Shown here piece after piece: positions 24,861-35,254 of a stretch of DNA of 64,000 nucleotides (its first letter is position 1; every line of letters begins with the position of its first letter). The DNA is taken from the NCBI GenBank assembly GCA_007115705.1, contig QXEO01000234.1, positions 3,449,663 through 3,513,662 on the forward strand. Reading direction: 5' to 3'. The translations under genes and the position numbers were made by a program. Below the pieces are notes generated by a model. That model had not been told where the DNA came from, did not search any database, and saw only the letters and a program-made list of their open reading frames with translations. Source of the DNA: Dactylis glomerata (Eukaryota; Streptophyta; Magnoliopsida; Poales; Poaceae).

Positions 24861-25350
24861 ATTTTCTTGAAGCTCCGGCCATGAAGCTCCGGCGACCATG
24901 AAGCTAGAGCAAGACACCATGAAGCTCCGGCGACCCGCAGGACCCTGTCGCCGCTGCGAACCCCAACCTAAACCCAAGCCGCCAAGCAGCCCCGGCAGCT
25001 GAAGGCGGCGGGAGTGGAGTAAGAAGATCAGTGCGCTCCCCACCTCCGTCGGAGTGCAAATCATGCCTGACATCTGGGTCACGCTCGCCATAGCCGCTTC
25101 ACAGCACAGGCTTGCAACCTCCACGTAGTTGTACTCCTCGTCGACATGGTTTGTTCCGCGCATGCGCCGACAGCCGTCTGGTGCCGCAGCGTGTCCCTGG
25201 GAACCGAGAGACAATGCTGATGATGGCCAAGTGCTCGTCGGCACTTAGGATAGGAATGGACCGACCCGGACCTGGTCTTGGACCTGGCCCCGTTGACCTC
25301 GAGGCCAATATAAGGGGCCATGGGTCGATCCATTTCAAATTTTAGCCTAT
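24849..25350 (-). other. GC-rich host-like fragment, inverted relative to 42424-42521 and 59544-59600
   Basis: Reverse-complement similarity by eye: GGTTTAGG and GGGTCGCCGGAGCTTCATGG-type phrases occur here on the minus strand and at 42495-42513 and 59570-59590 on the plus strand. A 131-codon minus-strand frame exists but no domain is recognised. Possibly a gene fragment from the same source as the PPR-like piece near 59730. Confidence 0.4.
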
Positions 25351-25740
25351 GTACATCCATTTAACTGTGGTTATATGCAAAATATTCTCTAAAATATGTA
25401 TTTTTTAGTATAACAAAATTATGATCTCACATCCAGTTTATAAAAGCAGATTGATCCGATAAAGCGTGGTGGGTGTTCAGGCAAGCTAGCCGATGGTTTA
25501 TTTTGACACTTACCTAGCTGATGATGAACTACTGATGACTAATACGGAGTAGATATATAAGCTAGGTAGATGATCTATCTGGTGATCGATGTCCTGCACG
25601 TACGTGAGATTTCTTACAAGAGAAAAGGAAGTGGCATAAAAAACCAAACGTGTGCTATTTATTAGAAGCAAGGAAAAAAAATAATCAATGAGTGTGCTCT
25701 AAGATCAATTTCTTTTTCCGTCGGCTCTCTTTGCCTTGTA
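25351..25740. other. AT-rich spacer with no gene seen
   Basis: No reading frame, TIR or long repeat recognised. Confidence 0.5.
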
Positions 25741-25900
25741 CTCCCTCCGTTCGGAAATATATAAGATGTTTTAGTTTTGTGAAGTGAGTGTATCTAGACA
25801 TCTTTTAGTGTATAGGTTTATTCGAATCTATACACTAAAAGATGTCTAGATACACTCACTTCACAAAGCTAAAACATCTTATATTTCTAAACGGAGGGAG
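25741..25900. mobile_element. Stowaway MITE, near-perfect hairpin
   Basis: 160 bp, CTCCCTCCGTTCGGAAATAT to ACGGAGGGAG, flanked by TA (25739-25740, 25901-25902). The arms pair almost completely around GGTTTATTCGAATC, so its transcript could be a small-RNA source. Confidence 0.95.
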
Positions 25901-25902
25901 TA

Positions 25903-26620
25903 TATGAGCTATCGGGAAAGGAAAATGAACATTTAGAGCTAATGCAGTTGTAGCGATTGGTTCCAAATTCTGTATGTGGGTCGACCCTGCCCATTCCCAT
26001 CCCGAGTCGGCGCCATCCCGGCACCCGCTCCTACGCGCTCCCATGCTGCCGTGTCGTGCCGTGTTGCTTGCTGGCAACAATCGCTCTGGCAGCTGGCCTT
26101 AATTCCTAGCCTGTGGAAAATGTCACACTTTTCAGAGAAAAAAATGAAGGGGGTTATTGGAAAAACCAACAACGCCACATGTCACGCCTGGAACAATTTT
26201 GTAATGATTTGCACCTCAAAGACAAGTTCGTGTACCACTTCACCACTATTTTGAAGTTTTTGTATGAATTTGCTTGCATCGTGTAAGTTTATGTATGACC
26301 AGTGCTAATACCTCTAAGTAATAAAGTCCTCCTTATGGAAAAAATGCATGCAAATGGTAAATCCACTATAGGGATAGATTCAACAACTATTGACATGGGA
26401 TCCTGGAGTCTGTCATTAATTAGTATTTGCAGACCTGCACCATACATCCACGCCAAGAAACATACCCAAGTACTCTGTTTGTCGAGTTGTTGCAAAGGAA
26501 AAAAGAGCAATTAGCTAGTCATTTTCCACGCATGACAAGAACAACAACCACATACATAGGCCTAGTGCATATAGAAAAGGTTAGTCGTCTTTGGATTCAT
26601 TCAGGAATTTTTGTAGCATA
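25903..26620. other. Spacer with transposon debris
   Basis: No convincing gene. 26205-26310 (GATTTGCACCTCAAAGACAA onward) is similar to 60455-60555 (GATTTGCACCTGATAGACAA onward), a dispersed repeat of unknown class. Confidence 0.4.
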
Positions 26621-26798
26621 GATTTTTTAACATCCAATATTCAATTGCTAATCCAGTCACTCAAAGAAGGCATGTAGCATATTCTTGTGTTAAATAGCTT
26701 GTGCAACTGAAATACGTCCAGTTGGCAGATAGAACAAACCAACCACTGGAGAATAAGTGTTAACTAGTATTGTTTACAGTACTGATTAGTCATAACTA

Positions 26799-27033
26799 CC
26801 CCCTATATACCGGATTACTGGGAAATTATGTATTTTGAGAAAAAAATTGACCATTAATTTTGGTCAAAAAATACGAGATATATGACATAGAAATTATACC
26901 ACTGGATTTATATTAAAAAGAACTTTCCAATGATTTAACTTTTGTGGCATATATCTTATACTTTGTTAACAAAATTAATGTTCAAAATTTTCCTCAAAAT
27001 GCATAATTGTGCAGTAATCCGGTATAGAGGGAG
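26799..27033. mobile_element. Stowaway-like MITE, second family
   Basis: 235 bp with ends CCCCCTATATACCGGATTAC and GTAATCCGGTATAGAGGGAG, flanked by TA (26797-26798, 27034-27035). Confidence 0.8.
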
Positions 27034-27359
27034 TAGCTGAGTTATGAGTACTCCATTGAATACAAAATTGGGAGCTATACTATACGGATCTGGTCACATC
27101 TCACATGCATGACTTGGATGCCTAAACAAGATACGGATGAAGGCTGAGGCTCCAAATGTGATCGTCCTACTCTCATCTTTAAGGCTTATAAAGTCTTCGC
27201 GTATTTAAAATATAAATTTGATCACTGATTTAAACAACAAAATGTGTATTACAGAATTATATCACTCAATTTTACATTAAAAATAAGTTTTTGGAGACAT
27301 AGTGTTAATGGCGCATAGATAATATATTGATATTTAAAATGAGGGTCATTTTTTCTTAA

Positions 27360-27880
27360 AATACGTGTGGGCCTAATAAACCTGAATATATGAAGTAATT
27401 TTTCCCAATTTGGTAGCGAAGCATGACCACAAAGAGAATTACACGGGATAATCCATCGCTAACCCAATAATCAAACAAGCGACATATAGTAGCACATTGT
27501 TGTGTTAATTAGCCTGTGCAATTTTTTTATATGAAGGCAAAAGCTTTGCCTTTCATTAATTAAGAAGAGGACGCCCAGTTAATTAGGGAAAACTAGACAA
27601 AAACCATACAACAAGACCAACACGGGGCAACGCCCACCAACCACAAGACCAAACTCACCCAAGACCGGAGAATAACTCAATTTTATTCTTAAAATATGTG
27701 CAGGCCTAAGAATAAGAAATATGAATGGACAAAGTATTTCATAATTTGGTAGGGAAGCATGAGCACGAAGAAAATTACACCAACTATTCCATCACTAGCG
27801 CTATATTCAAACTAGCAGCACATTTTTTTCCGATATTGTATCATATAGCCTATGCAATTGAAGTACGTCTAGTTGGCCAA
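27360..27880 (+). repeat. Direct repeats upstream of the dirigent gene
   Basis: 27360-27530 and 27690-27870 are diverged direct copies: shared GGCCTAA, AATTTGGTAG, GAAGCATGA, AATTACAC and CTATGCAATTGAAGTACG-like phrases. A third, weaker copy lies at about 26630-26740. Between the two copies (about 27528-27665) is a retroposon-like stretch starting TTTTTTTATATGAAGGCAAA. Confidence 0.5.
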
Positions 27881-27957
27881 TGATTCCAGTTGTCCTCAGA
27901 TATAGAAGAAACCCACCCCAGGTGATTATAATAGGCCTATCAGACCTAATTTAGACC

Positions 27958-27965
27958 TATAAATA
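27958..27965 (+). promoter_or_regulatory. TATA box of the dirigent gene
   Basis: TATAAATA, about 95 bases before the ATG at 28060. Predicted transcription start near 27990, giving a leader of about 70 bases with no upstream ATG seen. Confidence 0.7.
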
Positions 27966-28249
27966 GGACCTCTCTAACCCTTCAGTATCTCACAGCTCTC
28001 CTAGCACACCTCCAATACTTTCTTCTCCCTCTGCTACCTAGACACAATTCCATCGAGCAATGGCTAGTCCCTCTGCCTCCTCGCTTTTTCTCTTGCTCTT
28101 GCTTCCCACAATCCTAGGCATGGCTGGTGCCTATTCTCCAGTTCAGACTTGTGTGCGTCCCTGCCCAAGTGAGGTTAGCCTGCGCCTATACCTCCACCAA
28201 TTCGTTGCTGGACCAGACACTAGTGGAAAAAGAGGCTTCTATCCGCCAC

Positions 28250-28505
28250 CTTTAGTCCCCAAATTATATGGGCCGGGACTAAAGGGGGCATTAGTCCCGG
28301 TTCGTGCCGCTGGGGCACGGCCAGCACCTAGTCCCGGTTCGTAATGGACCTTTAGTCCCGGTCGTTAACACGGACCGGGACTAAAGGGTTGGCTGGCGGG
28401 AACCCCACGTGCGGCGGCCTTTAGTCTCGGACCGTGTTAACGACCGGGACTAAAGGTCGACCTTTAATCCCGGCCTTTAACACGGACCGGGACTAAAGGC
28501 CGTCG
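28250..28505. repeat. Left subterminal repeats of CACTA-1
   Basis: At least eight copies of TTTAGTCCCGG or its inverse, several as facing pairs around CGTTAACACGG. In the family these are the likely binding sites for the element's DNA-binding protein. Confidence 0.85.
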
Positions 28506-28507
28506 CC

Positions 28508-28514
28508 TATAAAA
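28508..28514 (+). promoter_or_regulatory. TATA box of CACTA-1 transposase gene
   Basis: TATAAAA just inside the subterminal repeats. A non-coding first exon probably ends at 28651 (AAAAG, then GTTAGC); the next exon begins at 29218 after ATGCAG. The same donor phrase exists in CACTA-2 on the minus strand near 58968. Confidence 0.6.
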
Positions 28515-29217
28515 TCGAGCTTCTCTTCCCCCGAGCCTGCCAGTACACTAATGGTGGTCGGAAGCTCGGATTGAGTGGGGAGGTCATGCCCGATTTTTTT
28601 ATCAAAATTATTCAAGATTTTGAGTTATTTCATCTATCTAATTGGTTCAAAAGGTTAGCAACTTTACTCTCTCATCTTTAATTGCTAATTTAGCTCATAT
28701 AATGCTCTAGATGTGGTGAGATTTGTGGCTAAAATTTGAGAGTAATTATGAGAGTTTATTTGATTTATATAGCATTTGAGCTTAAATTAATTCCTTAGTT
28801 TGCACATGTGTAGAGGTGGTGTACTTGTATGTTGACCAAAATGAGTATGAAGTAGAAATTTGTCATGCACATATATAGCTCTTTTTATGCTTAAAAAAAA
28901 GAGGGATTTATGGAGTAATTAATGTTAGAAAGTAATATGGGAGTAATTGTGAGCTTATATGATTTACAATAATAATTTTTGAGTAGGATTTATTTGCAAT
29001 AATAACTTGTAAGTATGAGGCATTTTCTTGATTGATTTCCATGCACATATATAGCTCTTTTTATGCTCAAGAAAATAGAGGGATTTGTAGAGTAGGATTT
29101 ATTTGCAATAATTTTTGTAACGTTAGAGAGTAATGTGGGAGTATATATGATTTATATGCAATGTGAATTTATTTCTTATATTAATTTGGTTTATTATATA
29201 CTTATATAATAATGCAG

Positions 29218-32200
29218 ATGAACCGGCAATGGATGTACGGTAGCCGAGTCTCAAGCGAGTTCATTAAGGGCTTGCAGGATTTCCTCCGTGTGGCTGATGC
29301 GAACAAGCGGAATGGCTTTGTTATCTGTCCATGTAGTGTGTGTAAGAATCTGAAGAATTACTCTTCATCAAGAACCCTTCACGTGCACCTGCTTCAGCAC
29401 GGTTTCATGCCCAGCTACAATTGTTGGACCAAGCACGGAGAAAGAGGTGTTACAATGGAAGACAATGAAGAAGAGGATGATGACAACTATCCTGGGTTCC
29501 CTGAATATGGTGATACTTTCATGGGAGAAGCTGAAGGGGGAGCTGAAGGGGAAGCTGAAGGAGAGACACATGATGAGGCCCCTGATGATCTCGGTCGGAC
29601 CATTGCTGATGCACGGAGAGAATGCGAAACTAATAAGGAGAGGGAGAAGTTGGATCGCATGTTAGAGGATCACAAAAAGTCCTTATACCCAAACTGCCAA
29701 AATGGTCTAAAAAAGCTGGGCAGCACACTTGAATTGCTGAAATGGAAGGCAGAGGAAGGTCTATCTGACTCTGGATTTGAAAAGTTGCTGAAAATGATGA
29801 GGAATATGCTTCCAAAGGATAACGAATTGCCCACCAGTACGTACGAAGCCAAGAAGATTGTCTGCCCTCTAGGTTTAGAGGTTCAGAAGATACATGCATG
29901 TCCTAATGACTGCATCCTCTATCGTGGTGACTATGAGAATTTGACTGAATGCCCGATATGCACTGCATTGCGGTATAAGATCAGAGGAGATGACTCTGGT
30001 GATGTTGAGGGCGAGCCCCCCAGAAAGAGGGTTCCTGCCAAGGTGATGTGGTATGCTCCTATAGTACCACGGTTGAAATGTTTATTTCGGTGCAAAGAGC
30101 ATGCCAAGTTATTGCGATGGCACAAAGAGGACCGTTTGTCAGACGGGATGTTGAGACACCCCGCTGATGGGTCTCAATGGAGAAAGATCGATAATAAGTT
30201 TAAAGATTTTGCAGCTGACACAAGGAACATACGGTTTGGTCTAAGTACAGATGGCTTCAATCCTTTTGGGGAGCAGAGCTCCAGTCATAGCACGTGGCCC
30301 GTGACTCTATGCATCTATAACCTTCCTCCTTGGTTGTGCATGAAGCGAAAGTTCATTATGATGCCAGTGCTCATCCAAGGTCCGAAGCAACCCGGCAACG
30401 ATATTGATGTGTATCTAAGGCCATTAGTTGATGAACTTTTACAGCTGTGGGCCAAACCAGGCGTACGTGTGTGGGATGAGCACAAACAAGAAGAATTTGA
30501 CTTACGAGCGTTGTTGTTCGTTACAATCAATGATTGGCCTGCTCTTAGTAACATTTCAGGACAGACAAACAAGGGATACAAGGCATGCACACACTGTTTA
30601 CAAGAGACTGAAAGTATATATTTAGCTAATTGTAAGAAGAATGTGTACATATCGCACCGTCGATTTCTTAGCAAAATTCATGCCGTAAGAAAAAAAGGCA
30701 AGCATTTCAACGGTAAGGCAGATCACCGGGATCCACCTAAGGAAAATACTGGTGATGATGTATTCGATATGGTCAAAGATATAGAAGTAATCTTTGGAAA
30801 GGGTCCTGGCGGACAATCTGTTCTGCATGATGCAGACGGACACGCACCCATGTGGAAGAAGAAATCTATATTTTGGGAGCTTGAGTATTGGAAATTTCTA
30901 GAAGTTCGCTCTGCAATTGACGTGATGCATGTGACAAAGAATCTTTGCGTGAACCTGCTAGGCTTCTTGGGTGTGTATGGGAAAACAAAAGATACAAAGG
31001 AAGCTCGACAGGACCTGCAACGTGTGAAAGACCCAGAAGACCGACATCCGGAACTGTTTCAAGGTCACGCTAGCTACGCTCTTACTAAAGAAGAGAAGAT
31101 CACCTTTTTTGAAAGCCTGAACAGTATCAAGGTCCCGGCTGGATTCTCATCGAATATAAAGGGAATAATAAATATGGCAGAGAAAAAGTTTCAGAACCTA
31201 AAATCTCATGACTGCCATGTGATTATGACGCATTTGCTTCCAGTTGCATTGAGGGGGCTTCTACCGGAAAATGTTCGACTAGCAATTGTTAAGCTATGTG
31301 CATTCCTCAATGCAATATCTCAGAAGGTAATCAATCTAGAAGATCTACCACGGTTACAAAATGATGTGGCCCAATGTCTTGTCAGCTTCGAGCTGGTGTT
31401 CCCACCATCATTCTTCAATATTATGACGCACCTCCTGGTTCACCTAGTCAAAGAGATTTCTATTCTCGGCCCTGTATTTCTACACAATATGTTTCCCTTT
31501 GAGAGGTTCATGGGAGTCTTAAAGAAATATGTTCGTAACCGTGCTAGGCCAGAAGGAAGCATCGTCAAGGGATATGGAACATAGGAGGTCATTGAGTTTT
31601 GTGCTGACTTTGTTCCCGACCTTAAGCCGATTGGTCTTCCTCAATCGCGTCATGAGGGGAGACTTAGTGGAAAAGGCACGATCGGAAAGAAACCAATGAT
31701 ATGTAGGGATGGTCATTCGTTGACTCAAGCACACTACACAGTTCTACAAAATTCTGTCTTGGTGGCTCCGTACAGTGAGGAATACAAGAATATTGTACGC
31801 CAAGCAAACCCAGGAGAGCCTGAGTCCTTTGTTTTACAGCTCCACATGGAGACTTTCGGCGTTTGGTTGCAAAGACGTCTCATGAATGACACTGTTGTTG
31901 AAGAGCAGTTGTACTTGCTGGCCAAATTACCATCTTCGACTATATTGACTTTCCAAGGGTACGAGATAAATGCGAATACATTTTACACGGTCGCTCAAGA
32001 TAAAAAAAGCACCAACCAAAATAGTGGTGTCCGCTTTGATGCAGTAACTGGCAAAGGGCGAACGGACATATATTATGGTTACATAGAGGAGATATGGGAG
32101 CTTGATTATGGACCTAACTTTAAGGTTCCTTTGTTTCGGTGCAAATGGGTGAAGATGACAGGAGGCGGGGTAAAGTTGGACGAGCAGTACGGAATGACAA

Positions 32201-32532
32201 CGGTGGATCTCAACAATCTAGGGTACCTTGATGAACCATTCGTCCTAGCCAAAGATGTGGCTCAGGTTTTCTATGTGAAGGACATGAGTAGCAAACCAAG
32301 AAAAAGAACCAAATCGAATACATCATGTGATGAACCAAAGCGCCACATAGTTCTTTCAGGGAAAAGAACCATCGTGGGAGTGGAGGACAAGACAGACATG
32401 TCACAAGATTATAATCAGTTTGGTGAAATTCCGCCCTTCAGAGTGAACACTGACACAAGCCTCAAGTTAAATAATGAAGATTCTCCATGGTTACGCCACA
32501 ATCGTAAGCAAGGGACACTAGCGAAGAAATGA
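29218..32532 (+). pseudogene. TNP2-type CACTA transposase, one in-frame stop
   Basis: A single frame of 1,105 codons interrupted only by TAG at 31582-31584, where the CACTA-2 copy has a Lys codon. Start at 29218 is preferred because ATG directly follows a splice acceptor; an in-frame ATG at 29212 would lie in the intron. Domains by recognition: transposase-associated N-terminal domain (about 1-80, with C-x-C-x2-C in CPCSVCKN), an acidic linker, the Transposase_21/tnp2 core (about 220-440, LSTDGFNPFG, NLPPWLCMKRKF, LIQGPKQPGNDIDVYL, DWPALSNISGQ), DUF4218 (about 660-790, ending GVLKKYVRNRARPEG) and DUF4216 (about 945-1020, FRCKWVK). The enzyme cuts and joins the CACTA ends. The stop removes the C-terminal third, so it is inactive unless read through. 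Confidence 0.9.
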
Positions 32533-32734
32533 TGTGTAATCATGTGTAATCATGTATTGTTCTAATCATGTATTGTTCTAACATGTATTAAACATTTTAT
32601 GTAATGTATTATTCTAATCATGCATGTATCACAATAACACTCATGAGAGGCGGGGAAACGATTGAACTGGAATTAAAGTACATGGTCAGATTAAGTCACA
32701 ATCGACCAAACTTGTTTTTGAATGTTGGAGTGAT

Positions 32735-33262
32735 TCAGTCATAGTCGCGCCTAGCCCTATAAACGTCGCCACTGTAGTCGTCGTAGTCACCGACGTCGTC
32801 GTCGCTGGCATCGGGGTCGCGGTAGTCGAACCTTGGCGGGTGAGCACGCGTGGGCTGAGACTGAGGGTAGCGCAGGCGGGGACCACAGTAGGCCATGACG
32901 CTCTGGAGAGTCCGGCCGCGCCACCACAGCCGACGGCCGGCCTCGTTGAAGTTCGAACGAGGCGGGCCGTCCTCTTCGTGCCTGGCAAGCGCACTCTCAC
33001 GCCGATTGATGAAGAAGGCGTCCCAAGTCGGGCTGTAGTCCGGATGCCACTGGGGATTCCTCCGCTGCTCTGGTGTGAGCTCGAAGTAGTAGTGGTTCGT
33101 GATGGCCATCTGGCGCGCCACACCTAGAGGGACAGGAGGGACCGGTACGCCTCCGACGCTCAGCATCCAGCCGGTGGGGACGCGGTAGCCCGGCGGGCAG
33201 GGGTAGTTTGAGGCGCAAAGCGCCTCCGCCTCCTGGGGGGTTAGATATACGATGGAAGCCAT
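32735..33262 (-). CDS. Antisense accessory protein of CACTA-1, 175 aa, unknown function
   Basis: Intact minus-strand frame between the two plus-strand genes. A TATA box (TATATATA at 33330-33337, minus strand) predicts transcription from about 33300, so the Met at 33262 is the first usable start; an upstream Met at 33322 would precede the transcript. The product has a Pro/Gly/Val-rich region (PGYRVPTGW, GGVPVPPVP), a TPEQRRNPQWHPDY stretch with several Trp residues, and an acidic tail rich in Asp and Tyr. No known domain is recognised. Similar small proteins occur as hypothetical genes in Triticeae annotations (from memory, unverified). CACTA-2 lacks it at the corresponding place. Confidence 0.6.
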   Translation of the reverse strand: MASIVYLTPQEAEALCASNYPCPPGYRVPTGWMLSVGGVPVPPVPLGVARQMAITNHYYFELTPEQRRNPQWHPDYSPTWDAFFINRRESALARHEEDGPPRSNFNEAGRRLWWRGRTLQSVMAYCGPRLRYPQSQPTRAHPPRFDYRDPDASDDDVGDYDDYSGDVYRARRDYD

Positions 33263-33426
33263 GGAAGAGAGTGATGAGGTTTGTAGATATGAGTCTAGAT
33301 GTGATATGTAAATGGAGGCCAAGCCTACATATATATAGTGAAAAATAGCGGGAAGACGAAGGCGGGAAGCGGTGGAAAGCGCGAGAAGAAAATAGGCGGG
33401 AACGCAGTGGCGCGGGAAACCATCTA

Positions 33427-33760
33427 ACCTTTAGTCCCGGCTGGTGGGTGCAACCGAGACTAAAGCTGTCGGTGGGATATGATAAGGACATGTGGGTAAC
33501 CTTTAGTCCCGCCTGGTGGGTGCAACCGAGACTAAAGCTGTCGGTGGGATATGATAAGGACGTGTGGGTAACCTTTAGTCCCGCCTGGTGGGTGCAACCG
33601 AGACTAAAGCTGTCGGTGGGATAAGGACGTGTGGATAACCTTTAGTCCCGGCTGGTGGGTGCAACCGAGACTAAAGCTGTCGGTGGGATAAGGACGTGTA
33701 TGGGTAACCTTTAGTCCCGGCTGGTGGGTGCAACCGAGACCGGCTGGTGGATGCACTGCT
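33427..33760. repeat. Tandem array between the CACTA-1 genes
   Basis: Five copies of a 68-72 bp unit starting near 33429, 33501, 33573, 33639 and 33709. Each contains CTTTAGTCCCG, GGTGGGTGCAACCGAGACTA and GATAAGGACGTGTGG. Every unit is itself an imperfect palindrome around GGTGGGTGCAACC. Two inverted copies lie in CACTA-2 at 55350-55460. Confidence 0.85.
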
Positions 33761-33839
33761 CGATGAGAGTTTCATTCCCATGGATGGAGGAAAAATTTCC
33801 CTGCAAGCCCGTGAAAGACTCCATCTTCTCTAACAGTTA

Positions 33840-34190
33840 TGAAAATGGCAAAATAGTTAATTGTTTAAATAGTTAGATTAATTGATTTTGAAAATACAAA
33901 ATAGTTTTGAATTAGTTATTAAATTTCAAACACTTTTCATATTCAAAGTTTTGTCAGATTATAAAATATTCAAAAAGAATATTAATCAATATAGTTTTAA
34001 TTGAAAATGACAAAATAGTTAATTGTTTAAATAGTTAGATTAATTGATTTTGAAAATTCAAAATAGCTTTGAATTAGTTATTAAATTTCAAACACTTTTC
34101 ATATTCAAAGTTTTGTCAGATTCTAAAATATATAGAAGTTATTCAAATTGAAATTCAAATTTCATATTCAAATGAAATCTGAAAAAATAT
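33840..34190. repeat. AT-rich 160-bp repeat, two copies
   Basis: Two direct copies starting near 33840 and 34005 (shared ATAGTTAATTGTTTAAATAG and TTCAAACACTTTTCATATTC). CACTA-2 has about five copies of the inverse at 54541-55335. Confidence 0.75.
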
Positions 34191-34214
34191 AAGGCCTTGG
34201 CGCGCATTTATTAT

Positions 34215-34405
34215 ATCTTTAGTCCCGGTTGGTTCCACCAACCGGGACTAAAGATCTGGGAATCGGGCGCGAACCGCCGAAAAGTCTTTAGTCGCGGTTG
34301 AATCAACCAACCGGGATTAAAGATCCTTTAGTCCCGGTTGGTGGTTTCAACCGGGACTAAAGACCCCCCTTTAGTCCCGGTTGGAGCTACCAACCGGGAC
34401 TAAAG
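34215..34405. repeat. Internal subterminal-type inverted repeats
   Basis: Four facing pairs of TTTAGTCCCGGTTGG and its inverse, directly before the ORF2 promoter. Probably binding sites for the element's own proteins. Confidence 0.75.
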
Positions 34406-34413
34406 GCTGGGGG

Positions 34414-34803
34414 TATAAAAGCCCGCGCCGCCCCTCTCCTTCTTCCCCACTCACACTTTAGCAGTTTCGGAACGCCGCGCGCAGAGGAGATCGAGCACCG
34501 ATCGTTGCGGCCGCTCGATTCCGTCGCCGCCGCGTCCGCTCCCGTGCCCCCACGCCGCCACCGCCGCGCCGCCCGAGCCTCCGCGCCGCGCCTTCTTCTT
34601 CCCGCGCGCGCCGCCCGAATCGCCGAGCGCCGCCGCCGCCGACTCCCTGCAGCAGTGCCGCTGCCGACCCCCTGCAGCGCGCGGCCACCCCCTGCAGCGC
34701 CGCCGCCACCCCCTGCAGCACCGCGCCGCCACCCCTGCAGCGCCGGCCGCCGCCCGGCCACGTCCCCTGCAACGCCGGCCGCCCCCCTGCAGCACTGCAG
34801 CAG
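34414..34803 (+). promoter_or_regulatory. ORF2 promoter and non-coding first exon (CACTA-1)
   Basis: TATA box TATAAAA at 34414-34420, then a very GC-rich leader ending at a splice donor (CAG, then GTATAG, at 34803/34804). The last 170 bases hold about eight copies of CCCTGCAGC-type 9-mers. Minus-strand frames here are GC-driven shadows. Confidence 0.6.
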
Positions 34804-35007
34804 GTATAGATTTTCTAACTTTTCTATGTTAGAAATAGTTAATAGTTAGAAATGTTAGAAATAGGAATATTGTTAGTAATAGACTTACAAAATAGAGTTA
34901 ATAATATTACTAGCTAGTTATAATTTGTGTTAGAATTAGTATTAGTAAAAAATAGAAATGTTAGAATATTTGAAATGTTAGTAAAAAAATAGAAATGTTA
35001 GAATGTA

Positions 35008-35225
35008 GTACTAAAAGGGGGCGTTGGCCGGGCGCCGACGCGGTGAGGGGGTCTTCCCCCCACCGCGTCGGCGCTCGGCCAACGCCCCCTTTTTTTTGGT
35101 TATTGATCAAATATGTGTACTAAAAGGGGGCGTTGGCTGGGCGCCGACGCGGTGAGGGGGTCTTCCCCCCACCGCATCGGCGCTCGGCCAACGCCCCCTT
35201 TTTTTTTGGTTATTGATCAAATACT
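35008..35225. repeat. Twin long hairpins in ORF2 intron 1
   Basis: Two direct copies with a 109-bp period. In each, arms of about 29 bases (35017-35045 with 35061-35089 in copy 1) pair with a single G:U-type mismatch, and the loop GGGGGTCTTCCCCC can itself pair. The hairpin is followed by a T run. Confidence 0.85.
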
Positions 35226-35254
35226 AACTTGTTTTACCTGTCTTTAGAAGAGAC

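Noticed and set aside
33427..33760. Regular repeats with constant spacing, checked as a CRISPR array
   Set aside because: The spacers are themselves repeated and palindromic, and this is a plant CACTA element; it is a transposon array.
34387..34849. Several GC-rich frames on both strands near the ORF2 promoter of CACTA-1
   Set aside because: All lie in the non-coding first exon between a TATA box and a splice donor and are made of CCCTGCAGC-type repeats.
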